A DNA stretch of 64,000 nucleotides from Bacillus nakamurai (GTDB taxonomy: Bacteria > Bacillota > Bacilli > Bacillales > Bacillaceae), in NCBI RefSeq assembly GCF_001584325.1, contig NZ_LSAZ01000002.1:62001-126000 (forward strand), read 5' to 3'. The translations under genes were made by a program, and so were the position numbers. The first letter of the stretch is position 1. Every line of letters starts with the position of its first letter. The notes beneath the pieces are model-generated. The model was not told where the DNA came from. It worked only from the letters and a program-made list of their open reading frames with translations, and did no database searches. Shown piece by piece: positions 44,256 to 51,926 of the stretch.

Positions 44256-44658
44256 GTTTCAATTTTATATTACCTTCAGCATAGAGACACCCTCTGATTT
44301 TTTTAGTTAAAAAAACCCTTGTCTTTTAACAATAAAATTGAGATAATAATCCTGAAAGCGCCTACACTTACAGAATAACAAAGGATACGGTCGCCGATAC
44401 TGTCTGTTTTTTTTAGGGGTAGCAACAGAGAGTAAGTGAAACGAGCGCATCAACGGTCAAAAAAGGGGTTCCTGATATATTTCGAAAATAGAAATACACA
44501 TTGGGGAGAAAGGCAGCAAACGATCGTATCCCAAAAAAGACGAACATTCAAAGTCTGCTGAGGCAGGCTTTTTTGCTGCGGAGAAAAGGTTGTTCTAAAC
44601 AGAGAGACAGGGTCATATCCTAATGACAAGTACAGTCATCAAGGAGGGGGACTTCTCT
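44256..44658 (+). other. Long leader or small-RNA region before yhaX
   Basis: The 448-bp gap has no ORF of note. It holds an AT-rich promoter-like stretch near 44320-44355 (TTGTCT and TAATAAT). It also has a hairpin AAGTCTGC-TGAG-GCAGGCTT (44551-44570) with a T-run to 44574, which looks like an intrinsic terminator. A SigE-like CATATCCT (44612-44619) lies just before yhaX. The 44360-44574 part could therefore be a separate short transcript of about 200 nt. No known riboswitch motif was recognised. Confidence 0.45.
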
Positions 44659-45525
44659 GTGTCAAAACAAATGCTGGCGTTAAATATAGATGGGGCGCTT
44701 CTTCGGTCCAACGGAAAGCTGCACCAGACGACAAAGGATGCCATCGAATACGTTAAGAAAAAAGGGATTTACGTCACGCTGGTCACAAACCGCCATTTTC
44801 GATCCGCTCAAAAAATAGCGAAAACGTTAAAGCTTGACGCAATGCTGATTTCCCACAGCGGGGCGTACATCGCCGAAAAAATAGATGAACCGTTTTTGGA
44901 GAAGAAAATCTCAGAAGACCACACGTTTAATATTGTGCAGGTGCTGGAAAGCTACCAATGCAACATCCGGCTCCTTCATGAGAAATATTCCATCGGAAAT
45001 AAGAAAAAAGTGAATTCAAACTTACTAGGGAAAACGATGATTCACCCGTCTGATCCGATTTTTTATCCGGTGCAGTTTGTCGAATCATTAAGTGATTTGC
45101 TGCTTGACGAACCCGTCTCGGCGCCCGTCATTGAAGTCTATGCCGAAAGCGGCCTGCAAACTGATATAACGGAGACGATTGTGAAAGCCTTCCCGTCCGT
45201 TGATGTAATCCGCATCAACGAGGAAAAGCTGAACATCGTGCCTAAAGGTGTATCAAAGGAAAGCGGTCTCGCAATTGTCGCCGCTGAGCTGGGATTCTCA
45301 ATGGAAGAGGTTGTCGCCATCGGCCATCAGGATGATGATCTGCCGATGATTGAGCTTGCCGGACTCGGGGTTGCGATGGGGAATGCTTCCCATGAAGTGA
45401 AAAGAAAAGCGGACTGGGTCACAAGGTCAAATGACGAACAAGGCGTTGCCTATATGATCAAGGAATATTTCCGTATGCAGCAGCGGAAAGGATTTCTCGA
45501 TAAGTTCCACATGAAACGCTTATAA
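44659..45525 (+). CDS. yhaX: HAD/Cof-like spore protein YhaX with degenerate active site
   Basis: 288 residues, Cof-type HAD fold. The usual nucleophile motif DxDGTLL reads NIDGALL (Asn9 for Asp), and the metal motif GDxxND reads GHQDDDL (His223), while the motif II region TNRHFRSA is kept. It is therefore probably not an active phosphatase. In B. subtilis YhaX is made under SigE and localises to the spore. The start is GTG 44659, behind AAGGAGGGGG and matching the known length; the ATG at 44623 has no ribosome site. Confidence 0.9.
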   Translation: MSKQMLALNIDGALLRSNGKLHQTTKDAIEYVKKKGIYVTLVTNRHFRSAQKIAKTLKLDAMLISHSGAYIAEKIDEPFLEKKISEDHTFNIVQVLESYQCNIRLLHEKYSIGNKKKVNSNLLGKTMIHPSDPIFYPVQFVESLSDLLLDEPVSAPVIEVYAESGLQTDITETIVKAFPSVDVIRINEEKLNIVPKGVSKESGLAIVAAELGFSMEEVVAIGHQDDDLPMIELAGLGVAMGNASHEVKRKADWVTRSNDEQGVAYMIKEYFRMQQRKGFLDKFHMKRL

Positions 45526-45528
45526 TGA

Positions 45529-45569
45529 AGAGCCGCAGACACGCAATCGCCGGTCTGCGGCTTTTTCGC
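45529..45569. terminator. Terminator of yhaX
   Basis: AGCCGCAGAC and GTCTGCGGCT form a 10-bp stem with a 12-nt loop, followed by TTTT. Confidence 0.85.
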
Positions 45570-45640
45570 GCGGATTGATTTTAGCCTGTTCTTTCTGTAC
45601 ACTAAAGAAAGTTTTGAATCTGAAAAATAAGGTGATCACA

Positions 45641-47143
45641 TTGCAAATCAAAATAGACGGCATTACGGATGACAGGCTGCATCGTCCGCTGCAAAACATC
45701 GCGAATTTATTTTTTGAAGAGTGTGTTCTTGTGTACGGCGAGACTGATGAACCTTGCGATCTCGTCATCTCTCTCAGCATTTCCAAAGGTGCGGACAGCG
45801 TTTCGGTATCAGGAGAAATAAAAGGCACGGCCGTCACGGAACACCACACGAAACAGGTTCTCGCCGGATGGAATGAAAAAGAGGTTTTTAAACAATTAAA
45901 AAACACGTTATCGTACGTGTATTTAAATCTTCTCCAGGCCCATACAGGCATCACGCAAAAATGGGGAATCTTAACCGGAATCAGACCGACGAAGCTCCTT
46001 CATAAAAAACTCCAAAGCGGGCAGACGAAGGAGCAAGCGCACGCTGACCTGAAAAAGGATTACTTAATTCATGATGAAAAAATCAATTTAATGCAGGAAA
46101 TCGTCGACCGCCAGCTCGCCGCTGTTCCCGATTTGTACAAGGTCAAAGATGAAGTCAGCATTTATATCGGAATTCCGTTTTGCCCGACGAAATGTGCTTA
46201 CTGCACCTTCCCCGCCTATGCCATCCAAGGGCAGGCCGGAAGAGTCGGCTCCTTCTTATGGGGGCTTCATTATGAAATGCAGAAGATCGGAGAATGGCTG
46301 AAACGGCACGACATCAAGGTAACGACAATTTATTTCGGAGGCGGAACGCCGACGAGCATTACGGCCGAAGAAATGGATCTTTTATACGAAGAAATGGTCC
46401 GTTCCTTCCCGAATGTTGAAAACATCAGGGAAATCACGGTCGAGGCAGGGCGTCCTGATACGATAACGGAAGAAAAGCTGGCCGTTTTAAATAAGTATAA
46501 AATCGACAGAATCAGCATCAACCCGCAGTCGTACGAAAATGAAACGCTGAAGGCGATCGGCAGGCATCACACAGTTGAAGAAACAATCGAAAAATATCAT
46601 CTTTCCCGCAAACACGGCATGAATAACATTAACATGGATTTAATTATCGGCTTGCCGGGAGAAGGCACAGCCGAGTTCAGAAACAGCCTTGATGAAACGG
46701 AAAAGCTCATGCCTGAATCCCTGACCGTTCATACGCTTTCTTTCAAACGGGCTTCAGAAATGACGAGAAACAAGCATAAATATAAGGTCGCCGACAGAGA
46801 AGAGGTGTCCCGCATGATGGAAGACGCCGTCCGCTGGACAAAAGAGCACGGCTACGCTCCGTATTACTTGTACCGTCAGAAAAACATTCTCGGAAACCTT
46901 GAAAATGTCGGTTATTCCATACCGGGACAGGAAAGTATCTATAACATTATGATTATGGAAGAAGTACAGACGATTATCGGTATCGGCTGCGGCGCGGCAA
47001 GCAAATTCATTCATCCTGAAACGGGGAAAATCACGCATTTCGCAAACCCGAAAGATCCGAAATCATACAATGACCGATTCGAGCATTACACAGAAGAGAA
47101 AATAAAATATTTAGATGAAATGTTTGTGAAATCTGCTTTATAA
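45641..47143 (+). CDS. hemZ: Radical-SAM coproporphyrinogen dehydrogenase-like HemZ
   Basis: About 500 residues. The radical-SAM cluster motif CxxxCxxC is at Cys181, Cys185 and Cys188 (FCPTKCAYCTF), with downstream GGGTPTS and INPQSYENETLKAIGRHH motifs of the HemN family. A distinct N-terminal domain of 170 residues precedes it. HemZ has been linked to anaerobic haem synthesis. The start is TTG 45641 behind TAAGGTGA; the upstream open frame runs through the yhaX terminator. Transcribed alone. Confidence 0.92.
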   Translation: MQIKIDGITDDRLHRPLQNIANLFFEECVLVYGETDEPCDLVISLSISKGADSVSVSGEIKGTAVTEHHTKQVLAGWNEKEVFKQLKNTLSYVYLNLLQAHTGITQKWGILTGIRPTKLLHKKLQSGQTKEQAHADLKKDYLIHDEKINLMQEIVDRQLAAVPDLYKVKDEVSIYIGIPFCPTKCAYCTFPAYAIQGQAGRVGSFLWGLHYEMQKIGEWLKRHDIKVTTIYFGGGTPTSITAEEMDLLYEEMVRSFPNVENIREITVEAGRPDTITEEKLAVLNKYKIDRISINPQSYENETLKAIGRHHTVEETIEKYHLSRKHGMNNINMDLIIGLPGEGTAEFRNSLDETEKLMPESLTVHTLSFKRASEMTRNKHKYKVADREEVSRMMEDAVRWTKEHGYAPYYLYRQKNILGNLENVGYSIPGQESIYNIMIMEEVQTIIGIGCGAASKFIHPETGKITHFANPKDPKSYNDRFEHYTEEKIKYLDEMFVKSAL

Positions 47144-47151
47144 ACAGGAAG

Positions 47152-47182
47152 ACGGCACGCAATCAGCGTGCCGCTTTTTTAT
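47152..47182 (+). terminator. Terminator of hemZ
   Basis: CGGCACGC and GCGTGCCG pair around AATCA, then CTTTTTT. Confidence 0.9.
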
Positions 47183-47244
47183 GTTTAGCAGCTCGTGAGA
47201 AAGGGAAAAGCAGTTCAGAGTGTTAATTGTAAGAGGTGTAAAAT

Positions 47245-48534
47245 ATGTATGATGTCATAGGAGTAGGAATCGGGCCGTTTAATTTAGGACTGGCAGCGTT
47301 ACTGGAGGACATTCCTGAAATAGACGCCCTTTTCTTTGATAAAAAGAAGGAATTTGCGTGGCATCCGGGTCTTTTAATAGAAGGAACGGATTTGCAGGTG
47401 GCGTTTTTAGCGGATCTCGTTACACTGGCCGATCCGAGAAGCCGTTATACGTTCCTGAATTATTTGCATGAACATGATCGGCTGTACCGTTTTTATACTT
47501 TCAATGAATTCGATATTCCGAGACGCGAATTTAATGACTATTTAAGCTGGGCGGCTTCAGAAATCGAGTCGTGCCGTTTCGGCTCAGAGGTCGTAGGCGT
47601 AAAGGACGCGGACGGACATTATCAAGTCAGCGTAAAAAATACTGAAAACGGAACCGTCACGGTATATAATGCGAAACATATCGTAATGGGCACGGGCTCT
47701 GAGCCGCTTGTTCCGGTGGAGCTTGATGGCGATGTGCGGCGGGACACGCTGGTAAGCCCGGAATATTTGTTTCGGAAAGACGAGCTCAGCGGCGCTGAAT
47801 CAATTACAGTCGTCGGCTCGGGCCAAAGTGCGGCGGAGATCTTTTCTGATTTATTGAATGATGAAAATTACCGCGGCTGCCGGCTGCAGTGGGTGACACG
47901 CTCCGCCGGATTTCGTGAGTTAGAAACCGCCAAGCTCGGACAGGAAATGTTTACGCCGGATTATGTGGAATATTTCAATCGGCTTCCTTTCAAAGAACGG
48001 CTGAACACACTCCCTGAGCTGAACGGGCTGCGCCACGGCATTGATTCTGACACGCTTGCCTCCATTTATGACGCCTTGTACCACAGGTCGATCAGCGGCG
48101 GCTCGCCTGACGTGTACATCCAGCCGATGGCGGAGCTCAAAGAGATTGAAAAACGTGACGGGCGATGTGTACTGAGCTTTCACCAATGGCAGATGAATGA
48201 ATCCTTCAACGTTGATTCAGAAAAAGTCATTTTGGCCACCGGCTTTAAACCGCATATCCCGGAATGGTTTTCAGCTTTCTCTTCTAAAATTGAATGGGAG
48301 GATGAGAAGCGGTTTAAAGTGACGGATGACTCCCGCCTTGTCTTTAAGGACGGCCGGACACATCATTTTTTCACATTAACGAATCTTGATCATTCTCACG
48401 GCACGGGCGCTACGAATTTAAAGCTTTCTGTTTATAGAAACCAAAGAATGATCAATACCATTATGGGAAAAGAGCATTTCTCCGTTAAGAAAAAGACGGC
48501 TTTTCAGCAATTTCTTCCCGCTCAAAAAAACTGA
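47245..48534 (+). CDS. L-lysine N6/L-ornithine N5-monooxygenase family protein
   Basis: 429 residues, class B flavoprotein hydroxylase (IucD/PvdA/SidA). The FAD motif GVGIGPFNLGLAALL is at the N-terminus, followed by FAWHPGLLIEGTDLQVAFLADLVTLADPRSRYTFLNYL. The NADPH motif is VVGSGQSAAEIFSDLL, and ATGF near residue 330 plus NLDHSHGTGATNLKLSV close the fold. Such enzymes hydroxylate the side-chain amine to start hydroxamate siderophores. No siderophore synthetase, transporter or Fur box is near. I do not recall the gene in B. subtilis 168 at this spot. ATG with AAGAGGTG upstream. Confidence 0.85.
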   Translation: MYDVIGVGIGPFNLGLAALLEDIPEIDALFFDKKKEFAWHPGLLIEGTDLQVAFLADLVTLADPRSRYTFLNYLHEHDRLYRFYTFNEFDIPRREFNDYLSWAASEIESCRFGSEVVGVKDADGHYQVSVKNTENGTVTVYNAKHIVMGTGSEPLVPVELDGDVRRDTLVSPEYLFRKDELSGAESITVVGSGQSAAEIFSDLLNDENYRGCRLQWVTRSAGFRELETAKLGQEMFTPDYVEYFNRLPFKERLNTLPELNGLRHGIDSDTLASIYDALYHRSISGGSPDVYIQPMAELKEIEKRDGRCVLSFHQWQMNESFNVDSEKVILATGFKPHIPEWFSAFSSKIEWEDEKRFKVTDDSRLVFKDGRTHHFFTLTNLDHSHGTGATNLKLSVYRNQRMINTIMGKEHFSVKKKTAFQQFLPAQKN

Positions 48535-48564
48535 CCCCTTGTGACAAGAGGTCAGTTTTTTTAT
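48528..48564. terminator. Bidirectional terminator between the N-hydroxylase and khtU
   Basis: AAACTGACC and GGTCAGTTT pair with inner CTTG/CAAG extension, flanked by A-run and T-run. Confidence 0.88.
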
Positions 48565-49778
48565 TTATGATCCCGGCTGTTTTTTAAAATTGTTTTCCAC
48601 TTGAAAACTTTGTTCAATTGAAGATATATCCGCTTCGATTCCTTCGTGAGCAAAGGGCCGAGAATCGCAAGAATCAAGACGTACAAAGCAGCAAACGGCT
48701 TTAGCGAGGCGGACAGTCCGCCGGCGATCCCGAGATTTGCGACAATGATTGAGAATTCACCGCGTGACACGATGGTCAGCCCGATATTGGATGATGCCTT
48801 ATGGGAAAGCCCCGCCCGGCGGCCGGCAATCATGCCGGCGATAAAGTTCCCGGCAATGGTGAGAAGGACAGCGCCTAAAGCAAGCCATACCGCATCCCCG
48901 AGTGAAAACGGGTCAATGCTGAGCCCGAAACTGAAGAAGAACATGGCTCCGAAAAAGTCCCGGAACGGAACAACGAGATGTTCAATCCTGTCAGAATGGA
49001 CCGTTTCCGAAAACACAAGCCCAAGCAAGAGCGCGCCGATCGCTTCAGCGACATGAATCGTCTCGGAAAAACCGGCAATGAAAAAGAGAGCGGCAAAAAT
49101 CACGATGACAAACACTTCATTTGAACGGATATCAAGCAGCTTATTCAGAATAGGCGGCAGCTTTCTCGCGGCGATAAAGAACAGCAGCATATAGCCGAGG
49201 GCGATCACAATCGACAAGAGCGCGCTTCCGAAGGAAGTTGCGTCTCCCAGCACAAGGCCGGAAACGACGGACAAATACACCGCCAGAAAGATATCCTCAA
49301 ACATAATAATGCCGAGAATCAATTCTGTTTCCGGATTCGCCGTGCGTTTTAAATCAACCAGCACCTTTGCGACAATGGCGCTCGATGAAATCGTGATGAC
49401 GCCGGCCAGCACAAGCACTTCCAAAAAGGAAAAACCGGTAATAAAGCCGTAAATCAGTCCTAAACTGAAATTAATTAAAATATAAATCGTTCCGCCGACC
49501 GCTATCGACCGTCCGGATTTAACTAATTTTCCGACTGAGAATTCAAGCCCGAGGTAAAAGAGGAGAAACAGGACGCCCATCCGTCCGAAAAACTCAATCA
49601 CCTCTCCGCTTTCTATAAACGTCAAGTCAATGATTCCCGCCTGGGGCGCGTGCGGCCCGACAAGCATTCCTAAAATGATCAGAAAGGGAATGATCGAAAA
49701 TTTGATTTTATTCGCAATGACACTTGCAATGGCGACAAGTACAAGCGCCGTTCCGACTTCAAATACAAGATGGTCCAT
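48561..49778 (-). CDS. khtU: K+/H+ antiporter KhtU
   Basis: 405 residues, CPA2-family exchanger with about 12 membrane helices (ALVLVAIASVIANKIKFSIIPFLIILGMLVG; LAGVITISSSAIVAKVLVDL, with the conserved core around TISSSAIV). KhtU exports K+ and NH4+ in exchange for protons at alkaline pH and in methylglyoxal stress. ATG 49778, 7 bp after the khtT stop. Third gene of khtS-khtT-khtU and dependent on KhtT for control. Confidence 0.93.
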   Translation of the reverse strand: MDHLVFEVGTALVLVAIASVIANKIKFSIIPFLIILGMLVGPHAPQAGIIDLTFIESGEVIEFFGRMGVLFLLFYLGLEFSVGKLVKSGRSIAVGGTIYILINFSLGLIYGFITGFSFLEVLVLAGVITISSSAIVAKVLVDLKRTANPETELILGIIMFEDIFLAVYLSVVSGLVLGDATSFGSALLSIVIALGYMLLFFIAARKLPPILNKLLDIRSNEVFVIVIFAALFFIAGFSETIHVAEAIGALLLGLVFSETVHSDRIEHLVVPFRDFFGAMFFFSFGLSIDPFSLGDAVWLALGAVLLTIAGNFIAGMIAGRRAGLSHKASSNIGLTIVSRGEFSIIVANLGIAGGLSASLKPFAALYVLILAILGPLLTKESKRIYLQLNKVFKWKTILKNSRDHK

Positions 49779-49785
49779 ATACCGA

Positions 49786-50283
49786 TCACACTCCGTCTCT
49801 TGAAAGGAAGTCTTGAATCAGTTTCTTCAGGTGCTTTCTTTCGCCTGAGAGGACGAGTGTGTCGTTCGCTTCAAGGACGGAATCTGCGCCGGGGTTCAAA
49901 AACTTTTTCTGGTTATGTTTAATGATGGCGATTACCGTCACATCATAGTTCTGGCGCACATCCAGTTCACCGAGCGTCCGCCCGACAGATTTAGCTCCTT
50001 TTTCAACTTTAAACCATTCGATAATCAGATCGCTGAACGCCATTTCGATCGATTCGAGCGTCTGCGGTTTGTACACCATCCCGCCGATAATCGCGGCAAT
50101 CTGCCTCGCCTCGGCATCATCAAGGGAAATGCTTGCAAGAAGTTCATCAGGGTCCTGGTCATCAAATCGGTAAATTTCCCGTCTGCCGTCATCATGTATG
50201 ATAATCGTCATTTTTTCCTGATTTCTCGTTTCGATTTCAAATTTTTTACCGATGCCGGGCAAATCGTTTTCTTTAATATTCAT
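49786..50283 (-). CDS. khtT: KhtT, regulatory subunit of the K+/H+ antiporter
   Basis: 165 residues. The N-terminal half is a specific KhtT domain (MTIIIHDDGRREIYRFDDQDPDELLASISLDDAEARQIAAIIGGM). The C-terminal half is an RCK_C (TrkA-C) domain (GRTLGELDVRQNYDVTVIAIIKHNQKKFLNPGADSVLEANDTLVLSG) that binds a nucleotide ligand, reported as cyclic di-AMP. The start is ATG 50283, behind GGAGGGA and matching the known length. It sits between khtS and khtU. Confidence 0.93.
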   Translation of the reverse strand: MNIKENDLPGIGKKFEIETRNQEKMTIIIHDDGRREIYRFDDQDPDELLASISLDDAEARQIAAIIGGMVYKPQTLESIEMAFSDLIIEWFKVEKGAKSVGRTLGELDVRQNYDVTVIAIIKHNQKKFLNPGADSVLEANDTLVLSGERKHLKKLIQDFLSRDGV

Positions 50284-50311
50284 AAAAAATCCCTCCGAAA
50301 TGTACTGTTTT

Positions 50312-50665
50312 TTAGACTGTAAATTCAGACTGGCACTGATCATCGAATTGATGCCGGAGGTAATTGGACTGGTATTGTATCGGAATGGCGCATGTCCTTT
50401 CCAATGCGGATTCAATGAATTGATCAAGAGGTTTGACAGATAACAGGCGGATCATGCGGGATAACATGCTGTACCCCTTTGACAGGTCTTGCTGTGAAGT
50501 TTTCGCATAAGCAGGCGTTTTTGCCGACTCCGTTTCCTGCGGGTACACCGAGATTTGGACGTGGCTGTCCGCCTCTGTCACAGTTTGGGAAGGTAAGACC
50601 ACATCTGAAGAGGGGAACAGCACCATAAATATGCCCAGGACGAAGCTGAGAATCATGTATTTCAT
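50312..50665 (-). CDS. khtS: KhtS, small modulator of KhtTU
   Basis: About 117 residues with an N-terminal hydrophobic signal or anchor (MKYMILSFVLGIFMVLFP), then a polar region. The C-terminal YSMLSRMIRLLSVKPLDQFIESALE is probably helical. KhtS influences KhtTU activity in B. subtilis. The start is ATG 50665, with GGGGGGAA upstream; the ORF could begin 8 codons earlier at a position lacking a ribosome site. First gene of the khtSTU operon. Confidence 0.88.
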   Translation of the reverse strand: MKYMILSFVLGIFMVLFPSSDVVLPSQTVTEADSHVQISVYPQETESAKTPAYAKTSQQDLSKGYSMLSRMIRLLSVKPLDQFIESALERTCAIPIQYQSNYLRHQFDDQCQSEFTV

Positions 50666-50689
50666 TAGTTGCGTTCCCCCCTTTTTCAT

Positions 50690-50732
50690 GTATGGTCAAT
50701 TTCACTATATAAAAATGTATGACCAGTTTCAA
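50690..50732 (-). promoter_or_regulatory. khtSTU promoter with flanking direct repeats
   Basis: On the minus strand TTGAAA (50727-50732) and TATAGT (50704-50709) are 17 bp apart. Two 15-bp imperfect direct repeats, + strand GTATGGTCAATTTCA (50690-50704) and GTATGACCAGTTTCA (50717-50731), flank the -10 at 27-bp spacing. Confidence 0.6.
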
Positions 50733-50806
50733 ATGATATGCATTTTTCAGTATCTATTGACCTTGAAAAATAAAGGGGATTGGCTCTTGCAGGAGGAATA
50801 TATTAA

Positions 50807-50845
50807 TTGAACAAAATTGTAAACGGATACAAGGGGGATTTGTAA
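50807..50845 (+). CDS. Possible 12-residue leader ORF coupled to yhaR
   Basis: AGGAGG precedes a TTG opening MNKIVNGYKGDL, whose TAA overlaps the yhaR ATG by one base (TAATG). This layout would couple translation of yhaR. yhaR has its own AAGGGGGA site inside this frame, so the peptide may be incidental. Confidence 0.3.
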   Translation: MNKIVNGYKGDL

Positions 50846-51612
50846 TGGAGTATGTTCAATATGAAGAAAAGGGAAAGATTGCAGAAATTATACTGAACCG
50901 GCCTGACAGCTACAACGCGCTGAATGAACAAATGCTGAGGGAATTGGAAAACGCATGTGTCATGGCCGCTGACAGTGACGCGCTTATCGTTTTATTGAGA
51001 GGGGAAGGCAGAGGCTTTTCTGCCGGCGGCGATATCCAAATGATGACGTCAGCTCATGATGCCGGGCAATATGAACGGCTGATGAAAATGATCGAATCGA
51101 TTACGCTGACGCTTTATGATATGAAGAAAATAGTGATAGCCGCCATCCACGGCGCCGCAGCGGGGCTTGGGCTGAGTTTTGCCCTGTGTGCTGATGTTGT
51201 GCTCGCTGAAGAAAATGCCCGCCTTGCCATGAATTTTATCGGGATCGGACTTGTTCCTGATGGAGGCGGCCATTATTTATTAATGAGGCGCGTCGGAGAG
51301 ATGGAAGCGAAAAAGCTGATTTGGAGCGGTGAAAAATTGCCGGCTGAGGAGGCGGTGCGGAAGAAGCTGGCGGACGGGCTTTTCAGCGGTGATCCGAAAA
51401 CGGGTGCGAAGCCTTATATCGACCGTTTATTAAACGCGCCTTTATCTGCGATGATTGAAACGAAAGCTATTTACAATAGTCTTCATATGAACCGATTAAA
51501 AGACGTTCTATCTCTTGAACGAATGGCCCAGGAAAATATGAGAAAAACGGATGACCATAAAGAAGGCATCCGCGCGTTTTTAGAAAAACGCACTCCGCAA
51601 TTTAACCGATAA
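50845..51612 (+). CDS. yhaR: Enoyl-CoA hydratase/isomerase family protein YhaR
   Basis: 255 residues, crotonase fold. The oxyanion-hole segments are GRGFSAGGDIQMM and IHGAAAGLGLSFALCADVVLAEENARLAMNFIGIGLVPDGGGHYLL. The usual hydratase Glu near the second segment is replaced by Asp/Gly (VPDGGG), as in several isomerases of this family. It acts on acyl-CoA in the cytoplasm. It resembles PaaG-type enzymes, but the pathway is not shown by the neighbours. Monocistronic. Confidence 0.88.
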   Translation: MEYVQYEEKGKIAEIILNRPDSYNALNEQMLRELENACVMAADSDALIVLLRGEGRGFSAGGDIQMMTSAHDAGQYERLMKMIESITLTLYDMKKIVIAAIHGAAAGLGLSFALCADVVLAEENARLAMNFIGIGLVPDGGGHYLLMRRVGEMEAKKLIWSGEKLPAEEAVRKKLADGLFSGDPKTGAKPYIDRLLNAPLSAMIETKAIYNSLHMNRLKDVLSLERMAQENMRKTDDHKEGIRAFLEKRTPQFNR

Positions 51613-51615
51613 AAA

Positions 51616-51670
51616 CAGAAGCCGGAAAGCTTCTGTCATCTGTGGAATAAAATCAGCTTTCCGGCTTCGT
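51616..51670. terminator. Long hairpin between yhaR and yhzD
   Basis: GAAGCCGGAAAGCT and AGCTTTCCGGCTTC are a perfect 14-bp inverted repeat with a 23-nt loop that includes the yhzD stop codon. T-runs are short on both sides, so it may be a weak or overlapping bidirectional terminator. Confidence 0.7.
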
Positions 51671-51821
51671 TTACTAATCGGTGCGTGTTGTTCTCCAGCT
51701 TTTTTTCCTTCAATAATGCTTCTCCGGCGGCCTTCGCCCTTTGCTCATTTTCAGCCTCAATCCGTTCATTGAGCAGCGTTTCCCCGGACGGATGGAATGC
51801 GGTCAATACATATTGTCCCAT
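51636..51821 (-). CDS. yhzD: YhzD-like small protein
   Basis: 61 residues (starts MGQYVLTAFHPSGETLLNER, ends KLILFHR), soluble, with a charged helix AENEQRAKAAGEALLKEKKL. The start is ATG 51821, with AAAGGAGGTGA upstream. The size and sequence fit the YhzD-like family as I recall it. Function unknown. It is convergent with yhaR and divergent from yhaQ. Confidence 0.75.
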   Translation of the reverse strand: MGQYVLTAFHPSGETLLNERIEAENEQRAKAAGEALLKEKKLENNTHRLVNEAGKLILFHR

Positions 51822-51926
51822 CTCGTCACCTCCTTTGTATGATAATATTCTGAAAAAGAATTCAAAGTCCTTCATTAATTTTTATCCAGTAATAGGATAT
51901 AATGGATCAGGAAAGGAGTTGGATCA

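Noticed and set aside
47920-48186. Antisense ORF inside the N-hydroxylase gene
   Set aside because: Shadow of the strong coding strand with no ribosome site or recognisable protein features.
51616-51670. Inverted repeat as an insertion-sequence end
   Set aside because: The 14-bp arms enclose only 23 nt, with no transposase or target duplication; a gene-end hairpin is the simpler reading.
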